From positions 33,864,955-33,928,954 of the forward strand of contig CM063111.1 in NCBI GenBank assembly GCA_031841125.1: 64,000 bases of DNA. Direction: 5' to 3'. Position numbers and translations under genes: made by a program. The notes beneath the pieces were generated by a model, which saw only the letters and a list, made by a program, of their open reading frames with translations, did not search any database and had not been told where the DNA came from. The stretch comes from Acanthococcus lagerstroemiae. Lineage: Eukaryota > Arthropoda > Insecta > Hemiptera > Eriococcidae. Shown here piece by piece: positions 42,301 through 50,357 of this stretch (positions are counted from its first letter, which is position 1; each line of letters opens with the position of its first letter).

Positions 42301-44207
42301 AAGACAAAATTGTACAGGTAGCAGGGGTAGCTTGGGGAAGGGACGCCAGGAATAGAGGGACATGGAGAAAGGTAGAGGAGACCTATGCCCAAGGCTGAGC
42401 GTATGGGGTCTTTTAGGACTAAGTCATGTATCGTTTTTCCAGATTATATTATATTATTTTTCCCATTTTGTATATACATAGTACCGTCAATAGTAAGGTG
42501 TAAAACTGTAAATTAAGCCCTAACGAACTAGTAACGTGGCTGAAATAAATAAATAAAGAGAAGGGAGAATGGAAGAAAAGAATTGGGCAGGGGTCAGCAA
42601 AGATTCCAGTTTGTTCAACAGATAATCAAGGATGTCAAATGTGAGTGTTATTACAAAATGAAAGAACTCGCACAAGATAGAGAGAAATGGAGAGCTGCAT
42701 CAAACTGGTCTAAGACTGATAACTGATAACCCTATCATCATCATATGTGCCAAGTCATCCCGTGTTTGCAACGTTATCCCGTATTACCGTAGCAAAGTTG
42801 GGCGTTATTCGAATAAGACGTTATTCGAATAATAATCATGAATAACAGTTCAGTCATTATTCGTTATTCATTATTCGTAAACACGTAAAATTATTCATCA
42901 ATCATTATTCAGTAAAATGAAGATGTGAATAATATTCGTCAGTCATCGTTATTCGTTATTCATTGCGGACGCAGTAACAATACAAAAAATTTAACGAGGA
43001 TCAGTGGCGTAGCCAAGATTTTTCCAAAGGGGTTCGGGGGGCAAAATAAGATTTTCAAGGGAGAAAAAGTCGAAAATTGAAGTTTTTTTTTTTTTTTAAA
43101 TTGCCAATATTAGAGGACTATGTAAAAATATTAGGAGGGGGATTTGTGTGTGAGGGGAGGGGAGGGATATTTTTTCTCGGGGAATTTGTTTTTTTGGGGA
43201 TACATTTTTGGGGGAGGGGGTGTAAATATATATATTCATTTCTTGGGATTTTTTTGGGGGGTAAGATATTTTTTGTTGAGAAGGGGGTGTAAAAATATAT
43301 ATTTTTGGGATTTTTAGGGAGGGGTAAAAATATTTTTCGTTGGGAGGGGGGGGGGTTAAAAATATTTTTTGTGGGGAATATTTTTTTCCCTCATATTACT
43401 GGGGGAACTAGAAAATAAATAAAGTTTTTTCGATTTTCTCGGAGGGAGGGGGCAAATGACTGCGCTAGGGGAGGGCAACGCCCCCGGCCCAGTGGCGTAG
43501 CGTCGGGGGGCACAGGAAAGCACGCCCCCCCCGAATATCTTTACAAAGTCCTCTAGTATCGGCGATTTTTTAAAATTTTAAAAATACCGCAATTTTCGAC
43601 TTTTTCTCCCTTGAAAACCTTACCATGTCCCCCCCCCCCCGGGAAACCCCTAGCTACGCCACTACACTGGCCCCACTTTGGCTACGAGTCTGATTTCATT
43701 ATTCGCGTGATTGATGTTACTGAATACTGATTACTGAATAATGAATGACTATTTGTTATTCATACTTACAACTAACGAATAAACTTATTCGTTATTCATG
43801 CGCTTATGAATAACGAATAAAGGTTGCGTTATTCATTATTCAGTATTCTAATATTATTCTGCCCAACTCAGTACCGTAGTCTGTTATTAGAAACTTATTT
43901 TAATAACTTTTCGCACGCGTCCCTCCGAATGATATTACCTGCAAAACTTTTGTTTCACCATTGGATTTTGATTCTTCTTTGTTATCAAGGTAGGAAGAAG
44001 AAGGGCAAAGGAATTGGCCAGTTCCTTATATACCCACTATTGATGAGTTTCATGTTCATTCCTGTGGCGTACAAGGTCCTGGTCGCTGTAGCCGCCAAAG
44101 CTTTGATTGTTGGTAAAGCGGCCCTCATTATATCCGCGTTGCTGCTCTTCAATAAGTCGTCGTCCGATTCTCCAACGGAGACTACCGTCCAACACCAAGT
44201 CAGCTGA
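29980..44207 (+). CDS. Osiris-like (DUF1676) secreted or membrane protein, two exons with a 13.6-kb intron
   Basis: Exon 1 is 29980-30391 and exon 2 is 43990-44207, about 210 codons, joined GT-AG with a split Gly codon. Exon 1 starts MSTRRLFGSAVYALSIL, a signal peptide of about 28 residues ending near KPVLC, followed by the two-cysteine segment (VKCYLRST, GSQCLKEKL). Exon 2 starts RKKKGKGIGQ and runs into a long hydrophobic segment with AAKALIVGKAALIISALLLF. The order signal peptide, two cysteines, basic KKKGKG, and hydrophobic ALIVGKAAL block is characteristic of Osiris proteins, which are insect cuticle- and trafficking-associated proteins. The C-terminal AQxLAY motif is not seen, so the protein is short for the family. 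The joining across 13.6 kb is inferred from phase and domain continuity; an extra exon in the intron cannot be excluded. Confidence 0.65.
30971..32150 (-). pseudogene. Transposon-associated gene with TGCDT motif and cysteine-rich C-terminus
   Basis: Minus-strand order: a fragment with FDECQDQPGLLQRF (near 32070), EVLRVHLTANEMSVLVAPDD and IVRKAVKPRENGH, then TVVGENVDLF (near 31770). Next is an open block (31754-31458) with FLHAFTGCDTTLVLLNKSK. Then comes LEWSWMETESRLQPVKTKAQ with FCGCEKGSGHKC (31350-31160). After an acceptor TTTTTCCAG there is a final exon 31083-30971 with CADGCKSCHGLSCPNAGSHY, ending at TGA. This is a family of uncharacterised arthropod proteins typically found as many transposon-linked copies: a VGED/TDLL-like motif, HAFTGCDT, and a Trp/Cys-rich tail. 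Frames are broken between 31755 and 32150. No enzymatic role is assigned. Confidence 0.6.
32253..33980 (-). pseudogene. hAT transposase relic (TTF zinc finger / DUF4371 type)
   Basis: Minus-strand reading order from 33976: DPSDYVAKKLPEKMINFLLS (the DPAxW region), VCSVSLT shifting into LIFGNSVRV and SVSGYSDWVNVSRDVKARGK (33680-33474, the TTF-finger region). Then IDCTRYLMENMLAFRNSKDG (33419-33189), YSIIMDSTQDLSIMSHVERL (33173-32940, the DUF4371 catalytic region with an Asp pair), and LVGQSYDGAGNMRGSNEKGV with VAVYPYGVVHIDSALLL (32968-32771). Last is IVTLEICMTIFDVLAPTT (32501-32253). The order is right, but there are at least four frame breaks and the C-terminal dimerisation domain is missing. 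Confidence 0.75.
34354..36782. mobile_element. TIR element with CAGAGGCGAAACTA ends
   Basis: CAGAGGCGAAACTA at 34354 pairs with TAGTTTCGCCCCTG ending at 36782. Flanking octamers are TTTGTATG (34346-34353) and CTTATATG (36783-36790), a 6-of-8 match that may be an aged hAT duplication. Near-end sequence (GCCGACTGCCAAATTATTGGG before TAGTTTCG) appears twice, at 34537-34590 and 36655-36782, so this may be two copies of a ~240-bp MITE or one copy split by the 34595-36480 segment. Long G runs are at 34384-34396 and 36680-36740. Confidence 0.5.
35206..36040. repeat. GAGT-type minisatellite flanked by a 47-bp direct repeat
   Basis: From about 35255 to 35990 the sequence is a degenerate array of GAGTGA, GAATCACTGA and GTAAGCGA words (tetranucleotide phase TGAG). 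It is framed by two nearly identical 47-bp copies, 35206-35252 and 35994-36040 (AACAGATTTCGGGCTGCTCA through TAGTCGTTTAC, one mismatch). It is non-coding. Confidence 0.9.
36791..37700. other. Osiris intron, gene-free segment
   Basis: No known domain or repeat. A G run is at 37371-37381. Short overlapping open frames at 37306-37712 have no motif. Confidence 0.4.
37701..38779. mobile_element. TIR element with TATAACC ends, 1.08 kb
   Basis: TATAACCTTTGACTATATAT at 37701 runs to 37739 (ending GGACTGATCAA). It is mirrored at 38741-38779 with one or two differences. A second inverted block (CAACATCTTTTGTGCTATAATGATT near 37760 against 38675-38705) follows after an indel. There is no transposase. 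A target-site duplication is not evident beyond a possible TA. Confidence 0.75.
38780..39234. other. Osiris intron segment with an unassigned open frame
   Basis: An open frame at 38799-39122 (107 codons, begins MKMTKFFGSF) has no motif that I recognise and no neighbours supporting it. It may be chance or a remnant of the enclosing composite element. Confidence 0.3.
39416..39890 (+). pseudogene. 3' end of an RTE-like element
   Basis: It matches 25090-25545 closely: SLVWM-type YGCET region, MRCYRRILNIT, then the NPVA-like tail and the phrase AGACTGATAATGGACAACC followed by CATCATCATA. It is 5'-truncated and full of stops. The last ~190 bp are also present at 42559-42745 as part of a longer duplication. 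Confidence 0.75.
39697..40055 (+). repeat. Long direct repeat, copy A (includes a duplicate splice acceptor)
   Basis: Positions 39697-40055 match 42559-42792 plus 43880-44002 at about 90% by eye. The match starts at AGAAGGGAGAATGG and ends in the first bases of Osiris exon 2 (TTATCAAAGTTGGAAGAA against TTATCAAGGTAGGAAGAA). Copy A carries an acceptor-like TTATCAAAG. Between the copies lies one non-LTR element with an (AAATA)n tail. Confidence 0.85.
40056..42558 (+). pseudogene. Non-LTR retrotransposon (endonuclease plus RT), decayed
   Basis: The endonuclease part (40096-40596) reads LLLIQVYVPNLQAD, VIMGNFNAKLGKG (the GDFNA site with D changed to N), INYFLVNNL and HSDHRAIRLVF (the SDH catalytic block), nearly intact from 40096. 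The reverse transcriptase follows in pieces: RATGPDGIKNSHLK, WGLSEIILIFKKG, NYRPISLTSSVSK, TGFRRGKSTVDQI and LFILLIDVQKAW. A deletion then removes the B box, and NLRFADDVVLFAHSAEELR (41670-41735) gives the FADD box. The C-terminal region reads AVLTYGSQTW, then DGLRWSCRQKG and KVGRPKKRWKD. The 3' end has AAATAAATAAATAAAG at 42543-42558. There are several stops and frame changes, so it is inactive. Confidence 0.85.
42793..43871. mobile_element. hAT-type element, 1079 bp, with TACCGTAG duplication
   Basis: Ends CAAAGTTGGGC and GCCCAACTCAG are imperfect inverted repeats. Exact 8-bp TACCGTAG lies at 42785-42792 and 43872-43879. The subterminal regions are made of GTTATTCGAATAA-like palindromic words (42810-42960; 43690-43850). 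It interrupts copy B of the long direct repeat, so it inserted after that duplication. A smaller MITE is nested inside. Confidence 0.85.
43002..43671. mobile_element. Nested CAGTGGCGTAGC MITE sequences
   Basis: CAGTGGCGTAGC occurs at 43002 and 43490, and its complement GCTACGCCACTA ends at 43663. The clearest unit is 43490-43663, flanked by CCCCGGCC and CACTGGCC (6 of 8 matching). This end sequence is widespread among short hAT elements of insects. The 43080-43440 part is GGGG- and TTTTT-rich (GGGATTTTT words), probably slippage. Confidence 0.65.
43990..44207 (+). CDS. Osiris-like gene exon 2
   Basis: The acceptor follows TTTGTTATCAAG at 43989. The exon encodes the basic KKKGKGIG run, two hydrophobic stretches (FLIYPLLMSFMFIPVAY; VLVAVAAKALIVGKAALIIS) and a Ser/Thr-rich tail ending at TGA 44205-44207. 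The first ~12 bp and the ~350 bp of intron before it are duplicated at 39697-40055. Confidence 0.65.
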
Positions 44208-45154
44208 ATTTTTCAACCAGGAATGCCGCGATCTAACCCATTCAGCGTCTTCGTATTTGCGCCAGTTCACGGAACACCTGCATTGTATTTATTCTGAAAT
44301 AATTATTATTGTCATTAGTAATTTATTGAATTTTTTAATTCGCTGTTTAAGTTGTATTGCGTTACGTCATGGTTGTTATTTGTATTGCTGATGATACTTC
44401 ACATACAAGTGTGATATTACCTATAGGTACTTATTTGTTATAGAAATACAACGTACGTTACTCTTACTCTATTTGTACGTTTCTGAAAGAGTTGATATAA
44501 GATTTGGAAGATGGCGGTAGTGATTACGTTTTCGGAAAATGTGTGCTATGTTTACCCAGACAAGGAAAAGCTCCTTAGCGTCAGAAACAAGTTTTCCAGG
44601 TACAGGGAAAAGAAAATTCGCGCAGCTAGTTCTCGGGAAGCACGGGGCCCAATTTGGGGCTTCTGTCTAGGGGCGGTTCACATTATTATCAAGACCTGTA
44701 AAAACCCGGAATTCGATTTTCTAACACTAAAGAGCTTTTTCTCATACGGGCTCACAAATTAATTAATTACTTTGAAGTTGGAAACGTTGGTAAACTTCTT
44801 CTGTTTGAAGGTCATAAACTGCTGATCTGAAAATTGCGAATAATGGAGTGGGTACGTTTGAAGGTTTAGAATATCGTCATCACAGGATGGCAGTTTCACG
44901 AGTATCTCAAATGTCAGTGAAAGACGATGATATTTGTGGAATTGGCATGTGGTTACAACGGGGAGGGGGGAGTTCTGAGAAGCAAGTAGTTGGATGAGTG
45001 CATGCGTTATTTTACAGTGGCCCGTGGAGATTCTCCAGATGTAGTTTCTATGTATGGTTTTGTGTGGTGCGGATTTTCGGATGTGTTTGGCCCAATCAGC
45101 GGTGTTGTTTAATTGAAGCTCATTCCGAGTAAGTATTATTCTGTTAGTTTTTTA
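44208..45154. other. Osiris 3' flank with a dispersed repeat
   Basis: No clear AATAAA follows the stop within 200 bp. The segment 44640-44760 (including AACACTAAAGAGCTTTTTCT) is repeated inverted at 58620-58760, so the open frame at 44511-44762 is partly repeat and is not called as a gene. The rest is featureless. Confidence 0.5.
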
Positions 45155-45669
45155 GGCTGCAACGCGTTTGGGCGAATTTAGGGGAAGTGGAATGCTATTG
45201 GGCGAGTTTTTGCAATGGATTTGGGCGACCCTTTTCGAATATTTGATAATGGATTTTGGCGAGTGCTCGCCCAAATCCATTGCAGTATACCAAATAGAAT
45301 TCTGGCTTTGAGGTTACAAATTTTTCATTTTCAAAGCTTTTTTGGGTGGATTTGAGACTCGATCACTCGACAGACCAGCATTCGGCTAATTGAAATAATT
45401 GAAACGATATTTTTTTCAAAAATATTAATGCAAAACTGATATTAAAACAAAATACACGTACAGGACATGGTTTTCAGTTAAAAAAAAGAAACAATATACA
45501 ACTGGCAGGAAAAATCGATTAATATACGCATGAATCGTGTACAATGGAATAAAGTGACATGGGGCGAACACCTCCAGAAACAACATCACTTTGACAAAGT
45601 ATTTGCAAGTTACGTGGAGTAGTGAAAAGAGCCAGAGTTCGATTCTCACTGACGAAGCAAAATTTACCT

Positions 45670-46156
45670 CCATTTTAATTATATGTCAAAGAAGACTGCA
45701 TATGATACAATTGCTCTAATGCCTCCTCCGTACTTTGAGGAATTTTTGGATATTTTGTTCCTCTAGCTCGATATACAGCTTCTCTCATCAATTTCATATC
45801 GGAATGAACAAAATTCTCTTGAATGAATGACTCACTTGTTGTAATTCTTTTCTAATAATTTTATTTGGCCTTTCATGAATAGTGTCTACAGCCTTTCTCT
45901 TAACAGCTGCTCTTACAGACTGCACAGCTATTTGATGCTCAGTTGTTGGATCGTGATTATGGCTCTTACCATTTGTTTCTAATACTGATTTGACTGCTGC
46001 ATCGATCACTACACTGGCCGAACATTTTTTATTAGTACAACAAAATCTAAACTTTCCATTGGCCAAAGTATTTGATTTTGTGAATTTAAATTTGTCAATT
46101 ACAACACATACTACACCAGGGTTAGTTTCAAAAATTGAATCAATTGTCACATCCAT
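45670..46156 (-). pseudogene. FLYWCH zinc-finger fragment of a DNA transposon
   Basis: The minus-strand frame 46156-45794 reads FKFTKSNTLANGKFRFCCTN, KKCSASVVIDAAVKSVL and SHNHDPTTEH. This matches the FLYWCH spacing (F-x-L, W/F-x-C, C, H-x-H). It continues after a frame break at about 45790 with LMREAVYRARGTKYPKIPQS and EEALEQLYHMQ (to 45680), a linker commonly seen between FLYWCH and a MULE transposase core. The catalytic core was not found; it may have been lost or split off by the Penelope insertion. Confidence 0.7.
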
Positions 46157-46300
46157 AATTAATAAACGTTTTTACGTAATGCCAGTTCCAAGACTAATCA
46201 GTTTAAAATAGATGTTCAGAGTACCTATAGAAGAGGAGAAACACTATTCCTTTTGTACGGTGTGCCAATTCACTTTTCCTTCTTCTGTATTCCAGAGCGC

Positions 46301-46324
46301 TTTTGGCTGTTATGCCATCATCAG
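46301..46324 (-). ncRNA. Hammerhead-like core in the left Penelope arm (mutated)
   Basis: The inverted counterpart of 48592-48615. On the minus strand it reads CTGATGA, GGC, loop, GCC, then AAAA in place of GAAA, so the conserved G is lost in this arm. Confidence 0.35.
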
Positions 46325-46559
46325 TGGAGTACCCTAAATGAGACTTGTCTCTTGTGGTCCTGTAGTTATAGTCGAGGGTAGTACCGTATGGTGAGCCTGT
46401 TTAGTCTTGCGTTCCTATTGGTTGTCTGTGAATATGCTGTCTGTCCAATCAGTGGTTATTGTTATTGGTTGTGTGCTATGATTTGTTGTCTGTGGTTGTG
46501 CAGTCTGTCCAATCCGTGGGTGTTATGTTATTAGTTGGAATAAGTTCTCACTTTGGAAG

Positions 46560-47198
46560 TTAGTTGTTGTATTTATTAGGTTGTTTTGTTTTGTTTTTGC
46601 CTTTATTATTTCTAGTTGTTCTTTTAATTTTATTTTTCTTATGTTGTTTTCTGTGTAGGATTTTGTACTTTTCTGTCAATTTGTCATTGTTGTGTCCCTG
46701 GTCATTGCAGTGTTTTCCAAACAGTGATTTGTCATAATTTAGCTTCTGTGATTTTTCGTGTTCTTTAATTCTGGTTGTGAATCTTCTGCCTGTTTCTCCA
46801 ATGTAGGTCATGTCACAGTGTTCACAGTTCAGTCTGTATACTCCGCTGCTATTGTTTCTGTCCTTTGCTTCTGTTTTGTCATTGCTTATTTGTTTGATCA
46901 GAGGTGGTCTGTTTTTGATTCCGAGTTTTATGTTGTATTGGTTGAAGATTTTTTGTATTTTGTATGTATGTGTTCCTGTGAATGGTATTGCTCCTGCGTA
47001 TTTGTCTGTTTTTGTGGTTATTGGTTCGGTGTCTGTGCTTTTTGGTTGTGTTAGTTTGTTAATTATTCTGTCTACTGTTTGTGGTTGGTATTTGTTGTTA
47101 ATTGCTATTTGTTTAATTTTGTTAATTTCTGTTGTTCTGAGGTTGTTGTCATTTAGTATGTTGACTGCTCTGTGGCAGTAGTTGTGTAGTGCTGCCAT
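46560..47198 (-). pseudogene. Penelope-like GIY-YIG endonuclease part
   Basis: A 212-codon frame in the next register after the RT. AALHNYCHRAVNIL is the typical RT-endonuclease linker. PFTGTHTYKIQKIF and NRPPLIKQ follow, then the GIY-YIG core: GVYRLNCEHCDMTYIGETGR (GVY...YIG with the CxxC insert) and RFTTRIKEHEKSQK (catalytic Arg and Glu/His region), ending in a Lys/Asn-rich tail that runs into the terminal arm. Except for the upstream frameshift it looks intact. Confidence 0.85.
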
Positions 47199-48279
47199 TT
47201 TGGTTTTTTTGATGGTGAAATGAGTCTTTGGGTATTATTGCGTCAGTGTGGGTGGGTTTTCTGTAGATGCTGTACTGTATCTTGTTGTCTTTTATTTGTA
47301 TTGTAAGGTCGAGGTAGTTGATGGTCTTATTGCCTTTTTCCATTGTGAACTTTATGTTGTTGTTTATGCTATTTGTCTCTGTGAGGAATTGGTCTAGTTG
47401 TCTGTCTGTTCCTGTCCAGATGATCAATATGTCGTCTACATATCGTTTCCATAGCTTTATGTCTTTCTTGTGTTTGCTGTTGTTTAGTATGTCATTTTCA
47501 AAGTTGTTCATGTATATTTCGGCTAGAATGGATGACAGTGGTGATCCCATTGCTAGGCCTTCTGTTTGTTCGTAATATTTATTATTAAACTGGCAATAAT
47601 TTTGGTAAATGATTTCTTTTGTGATGTTTGCGTATGCTGCTCCATCTGTGTTATTTTTGTAGTTGTTGTTTGTCAGTATTGTTGTTAGTTCCTGTTTTGG
47701 TATGTTCCCAAACATGTTTTTTACATCCAGTGATACTAGTTTGTCATTGTTGTTTAGTGTTAATTTGTCCAGTTTGTCTTTTAGTTGTATTGTGTTTTTT
47801 ATGCTGTAATCTGTTCTGTAGTTGTAGTGTTCTTTCATGAATTTGGATATTGTTTTTGCAAGTTTGTAGCTTGGTGATTGTATGCTGTTGATTAGCGGTC
47901 TTATTGGTCGGTCTTGTTTGTGTAGTTTTATGAGTCCTTTTAATTGTAATGCTTTGGGGTTAATTTCTACGAGTTTCTTGTTGTTTATGTTGTTGTTTTT
48001 CATTATAGTCTTTAGTTTGGCTTGGTATTTGTTGGTCGGGTCCGAGTTTAGTGGTTTGTAATTGTTGTTTTGGATGTAAGTTTCAATTTTCTTTATGTAT
48101 TCGTCTTCGTTTAGCACTACAGTGGTGTTGCCTTTGTCTGCTTTGGTGAGTATTAGGTTGTTTTCTTCTATTTTCTTTTTGAGTTGGAGGGCTGTCTTCT
48201 GTATTTTTGTCTTGTGTTTGTTTTTCCTTTTCTTTTTTATGGTCAGCAGTATGTTTCTAATTTGTGTTCTTGCTTCGTT
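47149..48279 (-). pseudogene. Penelope-like reverse transcriptase
   Basis: The minus-strand open frame extends to 48528, but only residues from NEARTQIRNILL (about 48279) onward belong to the element; the earlier part is translated terminal arm. Motifs in order: LTKADKGNTTVVL, GLIKLHKQDRPIRPL (the PKIHK region), VSLDVKNMFGNIP (motif A with catalytic Asp), GLAMGSPLSSILAEIYM (motif B) and LWKRYVDDILIIW (motif C, YVDD), then YLDLTIQIKDN and IYRKPTHTD. All catalytic aspartates are present. The frame shifts at a seven-A run (on the minus strand, about 47205-47211) before joining the endonuclease. Confidence 0.85.
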
Positions 48280-48591
48280 TAAAGTAAAAGAACAACTAGA
48301 AATAATAAAGGCAAAAGCAAAACAAAACAACCTAATAAATACAACAACTAACTTCACAAAGTGAGAACTTAGTCCAACTAATAACATAAATAACACCCAC
48401 GGATTGGACAGACTGCACAACCACAGACAACAAATCATAGCACACAACCAATAACAATAACCACTGATTGGACAGACAGCATATTCACAGACAACCAATA
48501 GGAACGCAAGACTAAACAGGCTCACCATACGGTACTACCCTCGACTATAACTACAGGACCTCAAGAGACAAGTCTGATTTAGGGTACTCCA

Positions 48592-48615
48592 CTGATGATG
48601 GCATAACAGCCGAAA
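48592..48615 (+). ncRNA. Hammerhead-like core in the right Penelope arm
   Basis: CTGATGA at 48592-48598, a short stem II made of GGC and GCC around a small loop, then GAAA at 48612-48615. These are the invariant core parts of a hammerhead ribozyme in the right order, in an element class known to carry them. I could not identify convincing stem I and III partners and a cleavage triplet, so activity is open. Confidence 0.4.
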
Positions 48616-48872
48616 GCGCTCTGGAATACAGAAGAAGGAAAAGTGAATTGGCACACCCAACAAAAGGAATATTACCAAGTTCACTCACACTCCAAAATGG
48701 ACACTTAGAAACACGATTGCTTTTATCTTTAAGACGTGTTCCAGCAAGTTGAGATTATATTTTGTACTCGCCCAAAGCATTGATCAACTTCGCTTATCAG
48801 TCGCCTAAAACCATTGCGCCTTGTTTAGACTATTTTCGTCGACTCGCCCAAATCCATTGCAGCCGTTTTTTA

Positions 48873-50357
48873 TGCCCAGTGACTATATAAGGCCACACCT
48901 TTCTTAGGGGTGGGTCCCAAACATCGGTAAGTGGTGTCTCTTATCACTAGAAAATTTTCTTACCTAAAATGTTGAATGAAACAAATAATATTCTCTAGCA
49001 GTGGCATCAGTTTCGTTGTTTACACAAAAGTTTCTGGGATATGATACTCGGAAACAGCTACACACAAAAACTCTCGTTTCATTATTTGATTGAAGTCTTT
49101 CCGATTGTGTCGATCTATAATTTCTAGTTTACGTCGACCTCAAACACAAAACAGTCGCTTAAAAACTGCAGATCCTCATCATCGTCCACCACATATAGCG
49201 ATCACAAACGCTTGTCGTGTCGCCTCTCGCATTCCGTCATCAATCCAACCCGTAAACAAAACCTTACTAATGTAAATTTTTCGCGCGTTTTCCCTTCATA
49301 TTACCGCTGCATTTGAAAGACGCAAATGAAAAGTGAAACAAGCGAACTACCCGAACAAAGACGCTTAATAATAAAAAGAATAATTACAAAAAGAGGGTCC
49401 GCCGAAAGTGTATAGGGTGAGTACATGGGTGACGGCGAAGGAGGTGGCGGTGGTGGCGGCGCGGTGGCTGCAATTAACAAACGATGCGCGTAGAAGCGAC
49501 GAACGAGTCGGGGGCTAAGGGGGCAGGTAATGGCAGTGGCTACTTCAGATGACCGTTGTAAATCATGTTGCGAGTTTCAACTCCTTCCCCATAAAATGTT
49601 ACACACAGCTACGCCAGCTATCCGCGAGTACGGCTGCAAAATTCTGCACAGCGACGATGCGCTCGTTTCGAAAAGCTAATTTCGTTTTCAACTTCGCCCT
49701 TATTTTCGAGCGACGATTTTAATTTCGCGGAGATTTATAAGCGCGGAAATAACTCGAAAACGGAAGGTCCACCCGGAGAGAATGTGTGCATCGCAGAGGC
49801 GACCCCGTCGTCATTACTAGTACAGTTCCAGTAATACGACATCATTTATCCGGAATTTGGTTTCTTTGTTGAAGATAGTGATTACATTGATCTTAGAACA
49901 AGCTATGAGCTATTCTAAATAATTATTTATTTATATTTGAGTACCCCCCTTCCCCCAACAGGTGGCTGATGGTTCCATTGACAGGGAGGGACTGTAGATA
50001 TAATTCTTTAAAATGAAAATTACCTTTCAAATGAAGGGTGCGGGATAAAGAAGAAGGAAAAGATGACAGAAAGAGAGAGGGGGAGACAGGCACCAGTGCA
50101 AGAGCAGAGCGGGGGTGAGGGCCGCACAGGTCTACGGGTGGCAGTTGAAAATTGTGAATTGAGAACTGAGGGTTGAAGGAAGCCGAGGGGCCGAAACAAA
50201 CCACACTTATGAAGTATAGGAAAGGAACTGCAGAATCTATAAGACCTACATACCTTCGAGTACTTTAATGACAGTTGAAATATATTGTCTCCTACTCATG
50301 AAGAATATGTCAGTCCCAGGGTCTTTTTGGGTAATATCTATCTTCTTCTTTTCTGCT
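48873..50357. other. Non-coding stretch with a GC-rich block
   Basis: No coding block or repeat family is recognised. 49425-49530 is clearly GC-richer than its surroundings and contains GGTGGCGG runs and ATGCGCG-like words. It could be a promoter-proximal CpG-rich region of an unseen gene. No splice or coding signal supports a gene inside the window. Confidence 0.35.

Larger units (their letters stand above)
42559..44002 (+). repeat. Long direct repeat, copy B (split by a hAT element)
   Basis: Second copy of the ~359-bp repeat, made of 42559-42792 and 43880-44002. It is interrupted by the element 42793-43871. Its 3' end is the real acceptor and start of Osiris exon 2. Confidence 0.85.
46240..48665 (-). 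mobile_element. Penelope-like retroelement with inverted terminal arms
   Basis: Coding part on the minus strand: RT (48279-47205) then GIY-YIG endonuclease (47198-46560). The two ends, 46255-46625 and 48288-48655, are inverted copies of one another (for example CCAATCAGTGGTTATTGTTA against TAACAATAACCACTGATTGG) with few differences. Each contains a hammerhead-like motif. Penelope-like elements are known for such terminal repeats in direct or inverted arrangement and for hammerhead motifs in them. The RT lacks part of the usual N-terminus, so this is probably a 5'-truncated copy joined to an inverted partner copy. Confidence 0.85.
45155..48864. mobile_element. TIR DNA transposon with GTTTTTTA duplication, carrying a FLYWCH relic
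   Basis: Ends GGCTGCAACGCGTTTGGGCG (45155) and CGCCCAAATCCATTGCAGCC (to 48864) are inverted repeats. Exact 8-bp GTTTTTTA lies at 45147-45154 and 48865-48872. Further copies of TCGCCCAAATCCATTGCAG occur internally near 45200-45290 and 48768-48860. The element carries a FLYWCH-domain gene fragment on the minus strand and is interrupted by a Penelope-like element at 46240-48665. FLYWCH domains often accompany MULE-type transposases, but an 8-bp duplication also fits hAT, so the superfamily is left open. Confidence 0.8.

Noticed and set aside
44511..44762. 83-codon open frame downstream of the Osiris gene
   Set aside because: Its second half is dispersed repeat sequence also present at 58620-58760, and no family match is evident.
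46758..47840. Several plus-strand open frames rich in Val, Cys and Leu
   Set aside because: They are antisense of the Penelope RT and endonuclease.
48280..48528. N-terminal 83 codons of the 459-codon minus-strand frame over the Penelope RT, hydrophobic and membrane-like
   Set aside because: This part is translated terminal-arm sequence (inverted copy of 46255-46560). The RT similarity starts only at about 48279.
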